Part shown: positions 47,413 through 60,745 of the stretch, in pieces
How positions within the stretch are numbered: the first letter of the stretch is position 1
How the letters are laid out: each line of letters opens with the position of its first letter
Notes under the pieces: generated by a model
Told to the model about the DNA's origin: nothing
Seen by the model: only the letters and a program-made list of their open reading frames with translations
Databases searched by the model: none
Position numbers and translations under genes: made by a program
From: Bombus terrestris
Taxonomy: Eukaryota > Arthropoda > Insecta > Hymenoptera > Apidae
Reading direction: 5' to 3'
Assembly: GCF_910591885.1 (NCBI RefSeq)
Contig: NW_025963549.1
Coordinates: 868,001-932,000, forward strand
DNA: 64,000 nucleotides

Positions 47413-50400
47413 TGCTGTTCGTCACGGTGCACTGCGAGTTCCGGTTCCGGGTGAGAGTCCTGGTCAGGCAGAATCGATGGTATGTGCATGTATTTTCACT
47501 TACATCGGGTTCACATTATGATTAGAGTTAGAGGCGCGAAACGAATCTTCATTTGGTTTAGACGTTGAAGTTATGCAATAGAGCAGATATTTACTAGTGT
47601 AAATTTGATTGTTATATAATTTGACAAGTAGTCGTGGTAATTAGGTACTCGAGAAGCTAATGACAATAATCCTGGGTTCAATAACAAAGCCGCGGTCAAC
47701 GGGATAACAGAATTCGTTTTCATCCTGATTCCAAGTTGTACCATACTTCCTTATCTACGGTATAGGTAGGACTGAACAAACTCTTTGTCAAAACATAGAA
47801 TATCCAGCGAGTGTTAAGGCTCTTTGTTACTGGCTAATGTGACCTCAAGAGAGAATGATTTTCCGGCACGATGATGCTGCAGTGGAAAACAATGATGGGT
47901 GTGTCTAAGGGCACCGGAACATCGGATTCGTGGAGAAAAGACTTCGCTCGGAAAGAGATTGATAGTGACGTTACTGTTAATTGGACAATTTCCATGTTGA
48001 TGGTTAGAGAAGGATGCTAGTAGCCCTTGAGGGAACGTTGCTAGCGAGAAGCGTCGTCCGTGGAAAAATAGATTTCACCTATCATCCCGTAGTTGGAACG
48101 AAGACTGTTTGCCTGTTTAGGACTGTTAAGGACTTTAATTAACTAAATCTTAAGGTTTATAATGGGTCCTCAGGCTAGCTAAACATATACTGTTGAGATG
48201 CGTTGACATCTGGCAAGCATCTTATCCGACAGATAGAGTCTGCGTGTGGCGAGACACGGGACAGAAACCGTTGGAATGTTTACTGTCACGTGCCGCTACG
48301 ATTATTTCATTTAAGGACAGCTATAGAATTACTCCATGCCTTTATTAGACAAAACGTTCATCCCTTGACCGCGGCTACGTTCGGTGACTGGTTGTCGCCT
48401 CGAGGCCAATTGCAGTATCACAAGTTTCGAACAATTAGAATCGGACTGGATGGCTACAATTGTTGAATTACTGCTATGGTAGAATATAGATTACAATGTT
48501 ACGGGATTTTCCCAAAATTCCAAACGGAACGTTCCCGTGATATTTCATCTCCGACTTATATTTATGCTTGATCTGTCTGGGACCAGTGCAGATATAGCGC
48601 GAACTGGCTGGTAAGCGATGTATTTGGCAAGGAATGTGGAGTACCAGGCACATCGAATTGTCGACATATCAGCAACAGCTACGGAGATACGTGGAGTTGA
48701 ATATTTGAGTCTGAATCTGCAAAACAACAATTACACTGCATATAACAGAGACCAGAGTCGATGTTCTGCCGCGCAACACATCTGCACTCAATCCCGCGCG
48801 GCTTGACAGCCAACGGTCCACGTGCCATCCTTCGAATCCTCCATAGGCCCAAGGACCCACCATAAAGATGAAATCCTAGCTGCATTGTTCGCACATATGG
48901 TCTAAGTCAATCTGTTTGTGAGAAAAGACTTTTTAACTCTAGAAGTGTTGTCGGTCGGTTTTTAGAAAGGTCCTTGGGTTTATTACGCGCTGTTAAGAAT
49001 TACGGAGAAAGCGGGTAGTGGCCTAACGAAAAATGCGGACATCTACCTAACGGAAAATCTGAGTTTTCCCATAAACAATGTCGCCTAGGACCCACGTTGG
49101 TAGGAGGCTTCTTCCTCCTCTCTTCCTTCCTAACATTAGTCATAATCAATCGGCATCGCGGATCATTGCCCTCACTTTCCTAACTAACAATGTAAGCATC
49201 GAATCCGCGTTCTTCGTTCAAAGGGCACAACCATACCGAGCTCCGTACTCACATCAGAATAAACTTTAGAGTTACATCATCTCTCACGGTGACTAGAGTT
49301 CCTGCAATCCCTACAACTCTCACCGTTCCTATATCTCTAAGAGCCTCCTATTTCTCTCACAGTATCCAGAAGTCCGACAGCTCCCACAGCTCTCACGGAC
49401 CTAGAGCTCCTATAGCTCACATTCTCATCTAAGAATAATCCTTCTCTTCGTTATCTGTATCTTAAGCAACGGCGTTCTTACTCAGTGTGATTGTATAAAT
49501 CGTTGGAGATACATATATTTTTTATAACTTTGTGACTCCCAGTGTTATACCACAACGACTACACCTATTATCCTAAGCGAAATACGGTGATCGAACAATT
49601 CGTGGTGTCGATTATTCCAATCGTAACTGGAATTTACGACTCCCATTGACGCGTATTCAAACGACCGCATCTCCCCGCGATAGCTCGAAAATACAGTCGA
49701 CATAGCGCAAACCGGATAAGTACTGTATTTGGCTGTAATTGTGGAGTATAGCGCGCATCGCATTTGCGACATGTATCCAATAGCAGCGCTGATACGTTGG
49801 TTTGAACATTTAGGCATGAATATGCAAAACAGAAATTACGCTGAATCTGTCAGTGACCAGAGAAGACATAAGACAGAAGAGAAGATAGAATCGGAAAATG
49901 TGCTCCGTGCTCACCAGAAAATCAGGAGCATAACGCTCACCGAATTGTCGTCATATCTGCCGTAGAAACGAAGATACGTTGCTTTCGATATTCAAGCATG
50001 AATATGCTAAACTGCAATTATGGTGTATTTGACATGGACAAGGGTGAACAAAACGCTAACCTACTGATGTGCGCTGTATATGACATCAGATGTGAAATAT
50101 AACGCGCACCGAATTGTCTGTAAGTGTGCCATAGAATCAGAGATTCGTTGATTCGAATATTTAATACTGAATATGCAAAACTGCAAATACGCAGGGTTCG
50201 GCTGGGTCCCGATTTTACATGCATCAAACGGGATAACGTGCACTGTGTTTGGCAGCAAATTTGGAGTATAACGAGCCTCTAATTGTAGCCATATGTGAAG
50301 TAGAATCGGAGATACGTCGGTTTGAATACTTAACCCTGAATATACGAAACTGCAACTACGCTGGATCTGGCTGGGTCCAGATTTTACATAGCGTAAACCG

Positions 50401-51843
50401 TATGATGTGCACTGTACTTGGCATCAGATGTGGAATATAACGCGCATCGTATGGCCAATGTTTCTGCAAAACAAGCGGAGATACCTTCATTCGAATATGT
50501 AAGCATTAATATCCAAAACTGCAATCACGCTGGATTTCTCTGGGTCCAGTCTTGACAGTGTGCAAACGGGCTGATGTGTGCTGTATTTGGCAGCAAATAT
50601 GCAGTATTACGTACATCCTATTGTCGACGTACCTACAATGGATACGGAGGTACTTTCACTTGAAAAACTAGGCTTGAATATGCAAAACTACAAATACGCT
50701 GGATTTGACTCGGTCCGGATTTAACACGGCTTAAACCAGATGAAGCGCTCTGCGTATGGCAGTCAATGTGGAATATAGCGCGCATCGGATTGTCGACATA
50801 TGTGCTATGGAATCGGAGTCACGTTGATTTGAATTTTTAAGCCTGAACATACAAAATTGCATTTGGGTTGGATTTTGCAGGGACCAGAGTTTACGCAGCG
50901 CAAGCGAGCTGATGGGCAATGTAACTACAGCAAATGCGGAGTACAAGGCGTATGGAATTGTCGACATATGTGCAAAAGAAGCGGCGAAGCTTTGAATGCA
51001 ATATTTAAGCATTAACAATAAAAACTACAATTACGCTGGATTTTACAGGGTCCAGAGTTGACATAGCACAGACCGGCTGATTTGGCATCATATGTGGAGT
51101 ATTCTGCGCATCGAATAGGCGACATAGAAACCAAGATACGTTCATTTGAATATGTAATATTTGAATATTTCGCCTGAAAATGCATAATTGCAAATACGCT
51201 GAGTTTGGCTGCGCCCACACGTTACATAACTCAAACCAGATAATATGCATTGTGTTTGGCAGCAAAAGTGGCGTATATCGCGCATCGAATTGTCGGCATA
51301 TCTGCAATGCAAACGGCGATACGGTGATTTGAATGATTAATCATGAATATGTAAAGCAGCAATTTCGCTAGGTTTGACAGAGACCGGAGTTGACATGGTA
51401 CAAACCAGCAGATGTGCGGTGCACATGACATCGGATGTGTAATGTAACGGGCATCGCTTTGTCGCCATATGTGCAATAGAAACGGAGATACATTCATTTG
51501 AATATGTTAACCTTAATTTGTAAAACTGCAATTACGCTTGATATGTCGAGGACCAGAGATGATATAATAACACGAGCCAGCTGATGTGAGCTGTATTTGG
51601 CAGGCAATGAGGAGTATATCTCGCATCTAATTGACGGCAAATCTCCAATCGCAGCGGTGATACGTTTTATTTAATATTCAATAATGGGCCTGTTACGATA
51701 CCGATAGTATTAGCGTGACTGAAACACATTGCCGTCTCAGTAAAACCATTTTATTTCAAGCTTCACGCTACAGTTCTGAATCCGGACCAGACCGTTTCAA
51801 GTTCTCGCAAGAGCAAGCAGTCAAATTAAGGTACTTACACGAG

Positions 51844-52281
51844 TTAGAGTCTAATACATTTTATTGGTCCAACATCGATGGGGCGATCTCGCATCGAAAT
51901 TTTCGGAGGACCGCGTAACCTTCCAACGACGACCGCCGTACGAGCAGCGGATAAACTTATTTCCTGCCTTAGGTTGCCCTCACCACGTCCTCTATTTCTT
52001 GATTCTTGGTTGGTAGCTTTAGCGGCTGCAGGTCCGAGAAATTGCATCTTGACCCGCTTTCTCGTATGTCGCATGTGACGTCTCACTTTCCACCGTAGAC
52101 ACTTGTCGGATCTACATACGTTGAACCATTTGCGCGAGACAAGCGCGGCGCTCTGCAGGGACGAGGGATCCAATTTTCGAAGTATCAAGTGCGAAACCTC
52201 CAGTGGTAGTTCGGAAATGATATCTACCTTACTTGGCACGAACAAACCAACGACGCGTAGTAGAGATCTAAAAAACTCCAT
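51844..52281 (-). CDS. Small F-box protein, unit 10
   Basis: Open copy with the majority protein sequence. A base change near 52237, shared with unit 11, is silent in the Val-Pro pair at residues 15-16. Confidence 0.8.
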   Translation of the reverse strand: MEFFRSLLRVVGLFVPSKVDIISELPLEVSHLILRKLDPSSLQSAALVSRKWFNVCRSDKCLRWKVRRHMRHTRKRVKMQFLGPAAAKATNQESRNRGRGEGNLRQEISLSAARTAVVVGRLRGPPKISMRDRPIDVGPIKCIRL

Positions 52282-52307
52282 GTTGCTTCTACTGTTGCGC
52301 GAGCACG

Positions 52308-52343
52308 ACTGACGGTCTGGCTAAGAGTGGAGGCTTATATAAG
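52308..52343 (-). promoter_or_regulatory. Core promoter of F-box gene, unit 10
   Basis: TATA palindrome and initiator intact. Confidence 0.72.
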
Positions 52344-55300
52344 TGCTGTTCGTCACGGTGCACTGCGAGTTCCGGTTCCGGGTGAGAGTCCTGGTCAGGC
52401 AGAATCGATGGTATGTGCATGTATTTTCACTTACATCGGGTTCACATTATGATTAGAGTTAGAGGCGCGAAACGAATCTTCATTTGGTTTAGACGTTGAA
52501 GTTATGCAATAGAGCAGATATTTACTAGTGTAAATTTGATTGTTATATAATTTGACAAGTAGTCGTGGTAATTAGGTACTCGAGAAGCTAATGACAATAA
52601 TCCTGGGTTCAATAACAAAGCCGCGGTCAACGGGATAACAGAATTCGTTTTCATCCTGATTCCAAGTTGTACCATACTTCCTTATCTACGGTATAGGTAG
52701 GACTGAACAAACTCTTTGTCAAAACATAGAATATCCAGCGAGTGTTAAGGCTCTTTGTTACTGGCTAATGTGACCTCAAGAGAGAATGATTTTCCGGCAC
52801 GATGATGCTGCAGTGGAAAACAATGATGGGTGTGTCTAAGGGCACCGGAACATCGGATTCGTGGAGAAAAGACTTCGCTCGGAAAGAGATTGATAGTGAC
52901 GTTACTGTTAATTGGACAATTTCCATGTTGATGGTTAGAGAAGGATGCTAGTAGCCCTTGAGGGAACGTTGCTAGCGGGAAGCGTCGTCCGTGGAAAAAT
53001 AGATTTCACCTATCATCCCGTAGTTGGAACGAAGACTGTTTGCCTGTTTAGGACTGTTAAGGACTTTAATTAACTAAATCTTAAGGTTTATAATGGGTCC
53101 TCAGGCTAGCTAAACATATACTGTTGAGATGCGTTGACATCTGGCAAGCATCTTATCCGACAGATAGAGTCTGCGTGTGGCGAGACACGGGACAGAAACC
53201 GTTGGAATGTTTACTGTCACGTGCCGCTACGATTATTTCATTTAAGGACAGCTATAGAATTACTCCATGCCTTTATTAGACAAAACGTTCATCCCTTGAC
53301 CGCGGCTACGTTCGGTGACTGGTTGTCGCCTCGAGGCCAATTGCAGTATCACAAGTTTCGAACAATTAGAATCGGACTGGATGGCTACAATTGTTGAATT
53401 ACTGCTATGGTAGAATATAGATTACAATGTTACGGGATTTTCCCAAAATTCCAAACGGAACGTTCCCGTGATATTTCATCTCCGACTTATATTTATGCTT
53501 GATCTGTCTGGGACCAGTGCAGATATAGCGCGAACTGGCTGGTAAGCGATGTATTTGGCAAGGAATGTGGAGTACCAGGCACATCGAATTGTCGACATAT
53601 CAGCAACAGCTACGGAGATACGTGGAGTTGAATATTTGAGTCTGAATCTGCAAAACAACAATTACACTGCATATAACAGAGACCAGAGTCGATGTTCTGC
53701 CGCGCAACACATCTGCACTCAATCCCGCGCGGCTTGACAGCCAACGGTCCACGTGCCATCCTTCGAATCCTCCATAGGCCCAAGGACCCACCATAAAGAT
53801 GAAATCCTAGCTGCATTGTTCGCACATATGGTCTAAGTCAATCTGTTTGTGAGAAAAGACTTTTTAACTCTAGAAGTGTTGTCGGTCGGTTTTTAGAAAG
53901 GTCCTTGGGTTTATTACGCGCTGTTAAGAATTACGGAGAAAGCGGGTAGTGGCCTAACGAAAAATGCGGACATCTACCTAACGGAAAATCTGAGTTTTCC
54001 CATAAACAATGTCGCCTAGGACCCACGTTGGTAGGAGGCTTCTTCCTCCTCTCTTCCTTCCTAACATTAGTCATAACCAATCGGCATCGCGGATCATTGC
54101 CCTCACTTTCCTAACTAACAATGTAAGCATCGAATCCGCGTTCTTCGTTCAAAGGGCACAACCATACCGAGCTCCGTACTCACATCAGAATAAACTTTAG
54201 AGTTACATCATCTCTCACGGTGACTAGAGTTCCTGCAATCCCTACAACTCTCACCGTTCCTATATCTCTAAGAGCCTCCTATTTCTCTCACAGTATCCAG
54301 AAGTCCGACAGCTCCCACAGCTCTCACGGACCTAGAGCTCCTATAGCTCACATTCTCATCTAAGAATAATCCTTCTCTTCGTTATCTGTATCTTAAGCAA
54401 CGGCGTTCTTACTCAGTGTGATTGTATAAATCGTTGGAGATACATATATTTTTTATAACTTTGTGACTCCCAGTGTTATACCACAACGACTACACCTATT
54501 ATCCTAAGCGAAATACGGTGATCGAACAATTCGTGGTGTCGATTATTCCAATCGTAACTGGAATTTACGACTCCCATTGACGCGTATTCAAACGACCGCA
54601 TCTCCCCGCGATAGCTCGAAAATACAGTCGACATAGCGCAAACCGGATAAGTACTGTATTTGGCTGTAATTGTGGAGTATAGCGCGCATCGCATTTGCGA
54701 CATGTATCCAATAGCAGCGCTGATACGTTGGTTTGAACATTTAGGCATGAATATGCAAAACAGAAATTACGCTGAATCTGTCAGTGACCAGAGAAGACAT
54801 AAGACAGAAGAGAAGATAGAATCGGAAAATGTGCTCCGTGCTCACCAGAAAATCAGGAGCATAACGCTCACCGAATTGTCGTCATATCTGCCGTAGAAAC
54901 GAAGATACGTTGCTTTCGATATTCAAGCATGAATATGCTAAACTGCAATTATGGTGTATTTGACATGGACAAGGGTGAACAAAACGCTAACCTACTGATG
55001 TGCGCTGTATATGACATCAGATGTGAAATATAACGCGCACCGAATTGTCTGTAAGTGTGCCATAGAATCAGAGATTCGTTGATTCGAATATTTAATACTG
55101 AATATGCAAAACTGCAAATACGCAGGGTTCGGCTGGGTCCCGATTTTACATGCATCAAACGGGATAACGTGCACTGTGTTTGGCAGCAAATTTGGAGTAT
55201 AACGAGCCTCTAATTGTAGCCATATGTGAAGTAGAATCGGAGATACGTCGGTTTGAATACTTAATCCTGAATATACGAAACTGCAACTACGCTGGATCTG

Positions 55301-56774
55301 GCTGGGTCCAGATTTTACATAGCGTAAACCGTATGATGTGCACTGTACTTGGCATCAGATGTGGAATATAACGCGCATCGTATGGCCAATGTTTCTGCAA
55401 AACAAGCGGAGATACCTTCATTCGAATATGTAAGCATTAATATCCAAAACTGCAATCACGCTGGATTTCTCTGGGTCCAGTCTTGACAGTGTGCAAACGG
55501 GCTGATGTGTGCTGTATTTGGCAGCAAATATGCAGTATTACGTACATCCTATTGTCGACGTACCTACAATGGATACGGAGGTACTTTCACTTGAAAAACT
55601 AGGCTTGAATATGCAAAACTACAAATACGCTGGATTTGACTCGGTCCGGATATAACACGGCTTAAACCAGATGAAGCGCTCTGCGTATGGCAGTCAATGT
55701 GGAATATAGCGCGCATCGTATTGTCGACATATGTGCTATGGAATCGGAGTTACGTTGATTTGAATTTTTAAGCCTGAACATACAAAATTGCATTTGGGTT
55801 GGATTTTGCAGGGACCAGAGTTTACGCAGCGCAAGCGAGCTGATGGGCAATGTAACTACAGCAAATGCGGAGTACAAGGCGTATGGAATTGTCGACATAT
55901 GTGCAAAAGAAGCGGCGAAGCTTTGAATGCAATATTTAAGCATTAACAACAAAAACTACAATTACGCTGGATTTTACAGGGTCCAGAGTTGACATAGCAC
56001 AGACCGGCTGATTTGGCATCTTATGTGGAGTATTCTGCGCATCGAATAGGCGACATAGAAACCAAGATACGTTCATTTGAATATGTAATATTTGAATATT
56101 TCGCCTGAAAATGCATAATTGCAAATACGCTGAGTTTGGCTGCGCCCACACGTTACATAACTCAAACCAGATAATATGCATTGTGTTTGGCAGCAAAAGT
56201 GGCGTATATCGCGCATCGAATTGTCGGCATATCTGCAATGCAAACGGCGATACGGTGATTTGAATGATTAATCATGAATATGTAAAGCAGCAATTTCGCT
56301 AGGTTTGACAGAGACCGGAGTTGACATGGTACAAACCAGCAGATGTGCGGTGCACATGACATCGGATGTGAAATGTAACGGGCATCGCTTTGTCGCCATA
56401 TGTGCAATAGAAACGGAGATACATTCATTTGAATATGTTAACCTTAATTTGTAAAACTGCAATTACGCTTGATATGTCGAGGACCAGAGATGATATAATA
56501 GCACGAGCCAGCTGATGTGAGCTGTATTTGGCAGGCAATGAGGAGTATATCTCGCATCTAATTGACGGCAAATCTCCAATCGCAGCGGTGATACGTTTTA
56601 TTTAATATTCAATAATGGGCCTGTTACGATACCGATAGTATTAGCGTGACTGAAACACATTGCCGTCTCAGTAAAACCATTTTATTTCAAGCTTCACGCT
56701 ACAGTTCTGAATCCGGACCAGACCGTTTCAAGTTCTCGCAAGAGCAAGCAGTCAAATTAAGGTACTTACACGAG

Positions 56775-57212
56775 TTAGAGTCTAATACATATTATTGGTC
56801 CAACATCGATGGAGCGATCTCGCATCAAAATTTTCGGAGGACCGCGTAACCTTCCAACGACGACCGCCGTACGAGCAGCGGATAAACTTATTTCCTGCCT
56901 TAGGTTGCCCTCACCACGTCCTCTATTTCTTGATTCTTGGTTGGTAGCTTTAGCGGCTGCAGGTCCGAGAAATTGCATCTTGACCCGCTTTCTCGTATGT
57001 CGCATGTGACGTCTCACTTTCCGCCGTAGACACTTGTCGGATCTACATACGTTGAACCATTTGCGCGAGACAAGCGCGGCGCTCTGCAGGGACGAGGGAT
57101 CCAATTTTCGAAGTATCAAGTGCGAAACCTCCAGTGGTAGTTCGGAAATGATATCTACTTTACTTGGCACGAACAAACCAACGACGCGTAGTAGAGATCT
57201 AAAAAACTCCAT
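56775..57212 (-). CDS. Small F-box protein, unit 11 (most diverged copy)
   Basis: Open 145-codon copy with the most residue changes: Trp64 to Arg, Ser129 to Leu, Pro134 to Ser and Lys141 to Ile. It sits in the last complete unit next to the array edge. The frame is uninterrupted, but this copy is the likeliest to be losing function. Confidence 0.75.
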   Translation of the reverse strand: MEFFRSLLRVVGLFVPSKVDIISELPLEVSHLILRKLDPSSLQSAALVSRKWFNVCRSDKCLRRKVRRHMRHTRKRVKMQFLGPAAAKATNQESRNRGRGEGNLRQEISLSAARTAVVVGRLRGPPKILMRDRSIDVGPIICIRL

Positions 57213-57238
57213 GTTGCTTCTACTGTTGCGCGAGCACG

Positions 57239-57274
57239 ACTGACGGTCTGGCTAAGAGTGGAGGCTTATATAAG
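57239..57274 (-). promoter_or_regulatory. Core promoter of F-box gene, unit 11
   Basis: Both elements intact even though the coding region and flanks of this unit have drifted most. Confidence 0.72.
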
Positions 57275-59839
57275 TGCTGTTCGTCACGGTGCACTGCGAG
57301 TTCCGGTTCCGGGTGAGAGTCCTGGTCAGGCAGAATCGATGGTATGTGCATGTATTTTCACTTACATCGGGTTCACATTATGATTAGAGTTAGAGGCGCG
57401 AAACGAATCTTCATTTGGTTTAGACGTTGAAGTTATGCAATAGAGCAGATATTTACTAGTGTAAATTTGATTGTTATATAATTTGACAAGTAGTCGTGGT
57501 AATTAGGTACACGAGAAGCTAATGACAATGATCCTGGGTTCAATAACAAAGCCGCGGTCAACGGGATAACAGAATTCGTTTCCATCCTGATTCCAAGTTG
57601 TACCATACTTCCTTATCTACGGTATAGGTAGGACTGAACAAACTCTTTGTCAAAACATAGAATATCCACCGAGTGTTAAGGCTCTTTGTTACTGGCTAAT
57701 GTGACCTCAAGAGAGAATGATTTTCCGGCACGATGATGCTGCAGTGGAAAGCAATGATGGGTGTGTCTAAGGGCACCGGAACATCGGATTCGTGGAGAAA
57801 AGACTTCGCTCGGAAAGAGATTGATAGTGACGTTACTGTTAATTGGACAATTTCCATGTTGATGGTTAGAGAAGGATGCTAGTAGCCCTTGAGGGAACGT
57901 TGCTAGCGAGAAGCGTCGTCCGTGGAGAAATAGATTTCACCTATCATCCCGTAGTTGGAACGAAGACTGTTTGCCTGTTTAGGACTGTTAAGGACTTTAA
58001 TTAACTAAATCTTAAGGTTTATAATGGGTCCTCAGGCTAGCTAAACATATACTGTTGAGATGCGTTGACATCTGGCAAGCATCTTATCCGACAGATAGAG
58101 TCTGCGTGTGGCGAGACACGGGACAGAAACCGTTGGAATGTTTACTGTCACGTGCCGCTACGATTATTTCATTTAAGGACAGCTATAGAATTACTCCATG
58201 CCTTTATTAGACAAAACGTTCATCCCTTGACCGCGGCTACGTTCGGTGACTGGTTGTCGCCTCGAGGCCAATTGCAGTATCACAAGTTTCGAACAATTAG
58301 AATCGGACTGGATGGCTACAATTGTTGAATTACTGCTATGGTAGAATATAGATTACAATGTTACGGGATTTTCCCAAAATTCCAAACGGAACGTTCCCGC
58401 GATATTTCATCTCCGACTTATATTTATGCTTGATCTGTCTGGGACCAGTGCAGATATAGCGCGAACTGGCTGGTAAGCGATGTATTTGGCAAGGAATGTG
58501 GAGTACCAGGCACATCGAATTGTCGACATATCAGCAACAGCTACGGAGATACGTGGAGTAGAATATTTGAGTCTGAATCTGCAAAACAACAATTACACTG
58601 CATATAACAGAGACCAGAGTCGATGTTCTGCCGCGCAACACATCTGCACTCAATCCCGCGCGGCTTGACAGCCAACGGTCCACGTGCCATCCTTCGAATC
58701 CTCCATAGGCCCAAGGACCCACCATAAAGATGAAATCCTAGCTGCATTGTTCGCACATATGGTCTAAGTCAATCTGTTTGTGAGAAAAGACTTTTTAACT
58801 CTAGAAGTGTTGTCGGGCGGTTTTTAGAAAGGTACTTGGGTTTATTACGCGCTGTTAAGAATTACGGAGAAAGCGGGTAGTGGCCTAACGAAAAATGCGG
58901 ACATCTACCTAACGGAAAATCTGAGTTTTCCCATAAACAATGTCGCCTAGGACCCACGTTGGTAGGAGGCTTCTTCCTCCTCTCTTCCTTCCTAACATTA
59001 GTCATAACCAATCGGCATCGCGGATCATTGCCCTCACTTTCCTAACTAACAATGTAAGCATCGAATCCGCGTTCTTCGTTCAAAGGGCACAACCATACCG
59101 AGCTCCGTACTCACATCAGAATAAACTTTAGAGTTACATCATCTCTCACGGTGACTAGAGTTCCTGCAATCCCTACAACTCTCACCGTTCCTATATCTCT
59201 AAGAGCCTCCTATTTCTCTCACAGTATCCAGAAGTCCGACAGCTCCCACAGCTCTCACGGACCTAGAGCTCCTATAGCTCACATTCTCATCTAAGAATAA
59301 TCCTTCTCTTCGTTATCTGTATCTTAAGCAACGGCGTTCTTACTCAGTGTGATTGTATAAATCGTTGGAGATACATATATTTTTTATAACTTTGTGACTC
59401 CCAGTGTTATACCACAACGACTACACCTATTATCCTAAGCGAAATACGGTGATCGAACAATTCGTGGTGTCGATTATTCCAATCGTAACTGGAATTTACG
59501 ACTCCCATTGACGCGTATTCAAACGACCGCATCTCCCCGCGATAGCTCGAAAATACAGTCGACATAGGCAAACCGGATAAGTACTGTATTTGGCTGTAAT
59601 TGTGGAGTATAGCGCGCATCGCATTTGCGACATGTATCCAATAGCAGCGCTGATACGTTGGTTTGAACATTTAGGCATGAATATGCAAAACAGAAATTAC
59701 GCTGAATCTGTCAGTGACCAGAGAAGACATAAGACAGAAGAGAAGATAGAATCGGAAAATGTGCTCCGTGCTCACCAGAAAATCAGGAGCATAACGCTCA
59801 CCGAATTGTCGTCATATCTGCCGTAGAAACGAAGATACG

Positions 59840-60381
59840 TTGCTTTCGATATTCAAGCATGAATATGCTAAACTGCAATTATGGTGTATTTGACATGGAC
59901 AAGGGTGAACAAAACGCTAACCTACTGATGTGCGCTGTATATGACATCAGATGTGAAATATAACGCGCACCGAATTGTCTGTAAGTGTGCCATAGAATCA
60001 GAGATTCGTTGATTCGAATATTTAATACTGAATATGCAAAACTGCAAATACGCAGGGTTCGGCTGGGTCCCGATTTTACATGCATCAAACGGGATAACGT
60101 GCACTGTGTTTGGCAGCAAATTTGGAGTATAACGAGCCTCTAATTGTAGCCATATGTGAAGTAGAATCGGAGATACGTCGGTTTGAATACTTAACCCTGA
60201 ATATACGAAACTGCAACTACGCTGGATCTGGCTGGGTCCAGATTTTACATAGCGTAAACCGTATGATGTGCACTGTACTTGGCATCAGATGTGGAATATA
60301 ACGCGCATCGTATGGCCAATGTTTCTGCAAAACAAGCGGAGATACCTTCATTCGAATATGTAAGCATTAATATCCAAAACT
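59840..60381. repeat. Partial array unit 12 and array boundary
   Basis: The first 541-542 bases of the unit are intact, ending within the fourth satellite monomer after TATCCAAAACT. From 60382 the sequence continues as the 3' part of a CMTR1 relic. No direct repeat or transposon end is evident at the junction. Confidence 0.95.
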
Positions 60382-60745
60382 TGGTCTAGTTGAACTTGGT
60401 CTATGAAGGTCGAATAGCTTCTCGTTTGTTTTTCAATTAAAGACATACTTTATGGAATGTGTTTTACTGACATACCGATTCCAAGGATTTCCAGTGCTTC
60501 TTAAAAATATTACACTCTGTTGTATGAAATATAATTTGTCCTTATTATAACCATTAACATCTAATGTCTTTTCTGGAAGTTCGTATACTAAGGCATCGGA
60601 ATTATTTTTCATTTTACGCTGCGTTACTCGCAACTTTTCACAGATATATGTACCAACTGGAAGTAGTTCTTTGGCACGTATTCGAGTATAGTTATTTCCT
60701 GCTGGTTTCCACAAAGCTTCACAGAACAACGTCGCTTCCTCGTTC

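Larger units (their letters stand above)
45048..49978. repeat. Array unit 9
   Basis: Full-length unit. It shares TGTATCTACAGC near 45990 with unit 3 and GAGTTACG near 45887 with units 7 and 11. A private change is CATAATCAATC near 49144. Confidence 0.97.
49979..54909. repeat. Array unit 10
   Basis: Full-length unit. It has CATCGGATTG for CATCGTATTG near 50786, and shares a silent G-to-C change near 52237 in the F-box gene with unit 11. AGCGGGAAGCG near 52976 is shared with unit 3. Confidence 0.97.
54910..59839. repeat. Array unit 11 (last complete unit, most diverged)
   Basis: 4,930 bp, with the one-base deletion near 59569 shared with unit 2. It carries many more private changes than any other unit, for example near 56791, 56812, 56827, 57511, 57528, 57582, 57669, 58559, 58817 and 58834. 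This fits the general observation that terminal repeats of an array are homogenised less efficiently. Confidence 0.97.
1..60381. repeat. Tandem array of 4.93-kb gene-bearing satellite units
   Basis: The same sequence recurs head to tail with a 4,931-bp period; for example, one 63-codon marker frame starts at 271, 5202, 10132, 15063, 19994, 30525, 35456, 40387, 45318, 50249, 55180 and 60110. The single larger step (10,531) equals one unit plus a 5,600-bp retrotransposon insertion with its target duplication. There are 11 complete units and a partial twelfth. The array is already under way at base 1 and ends near 60381, where the sequence changes to an unrelated cap-methyltransferase relic. Units differ by scattered single-base changes only. 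Copy number in the real genome may differ, because arrays of this kind are easily collapsed or expanded in assembly. Confidence 0.98.

Noticed and set aside
1..60381. CRISPR array or bacterial repeat system
   Set aside because: The repeat units are 169 bp and 4.9 kb with no short direct repeats separated by unique spacers, and the surrounding genes are eukaryotic.
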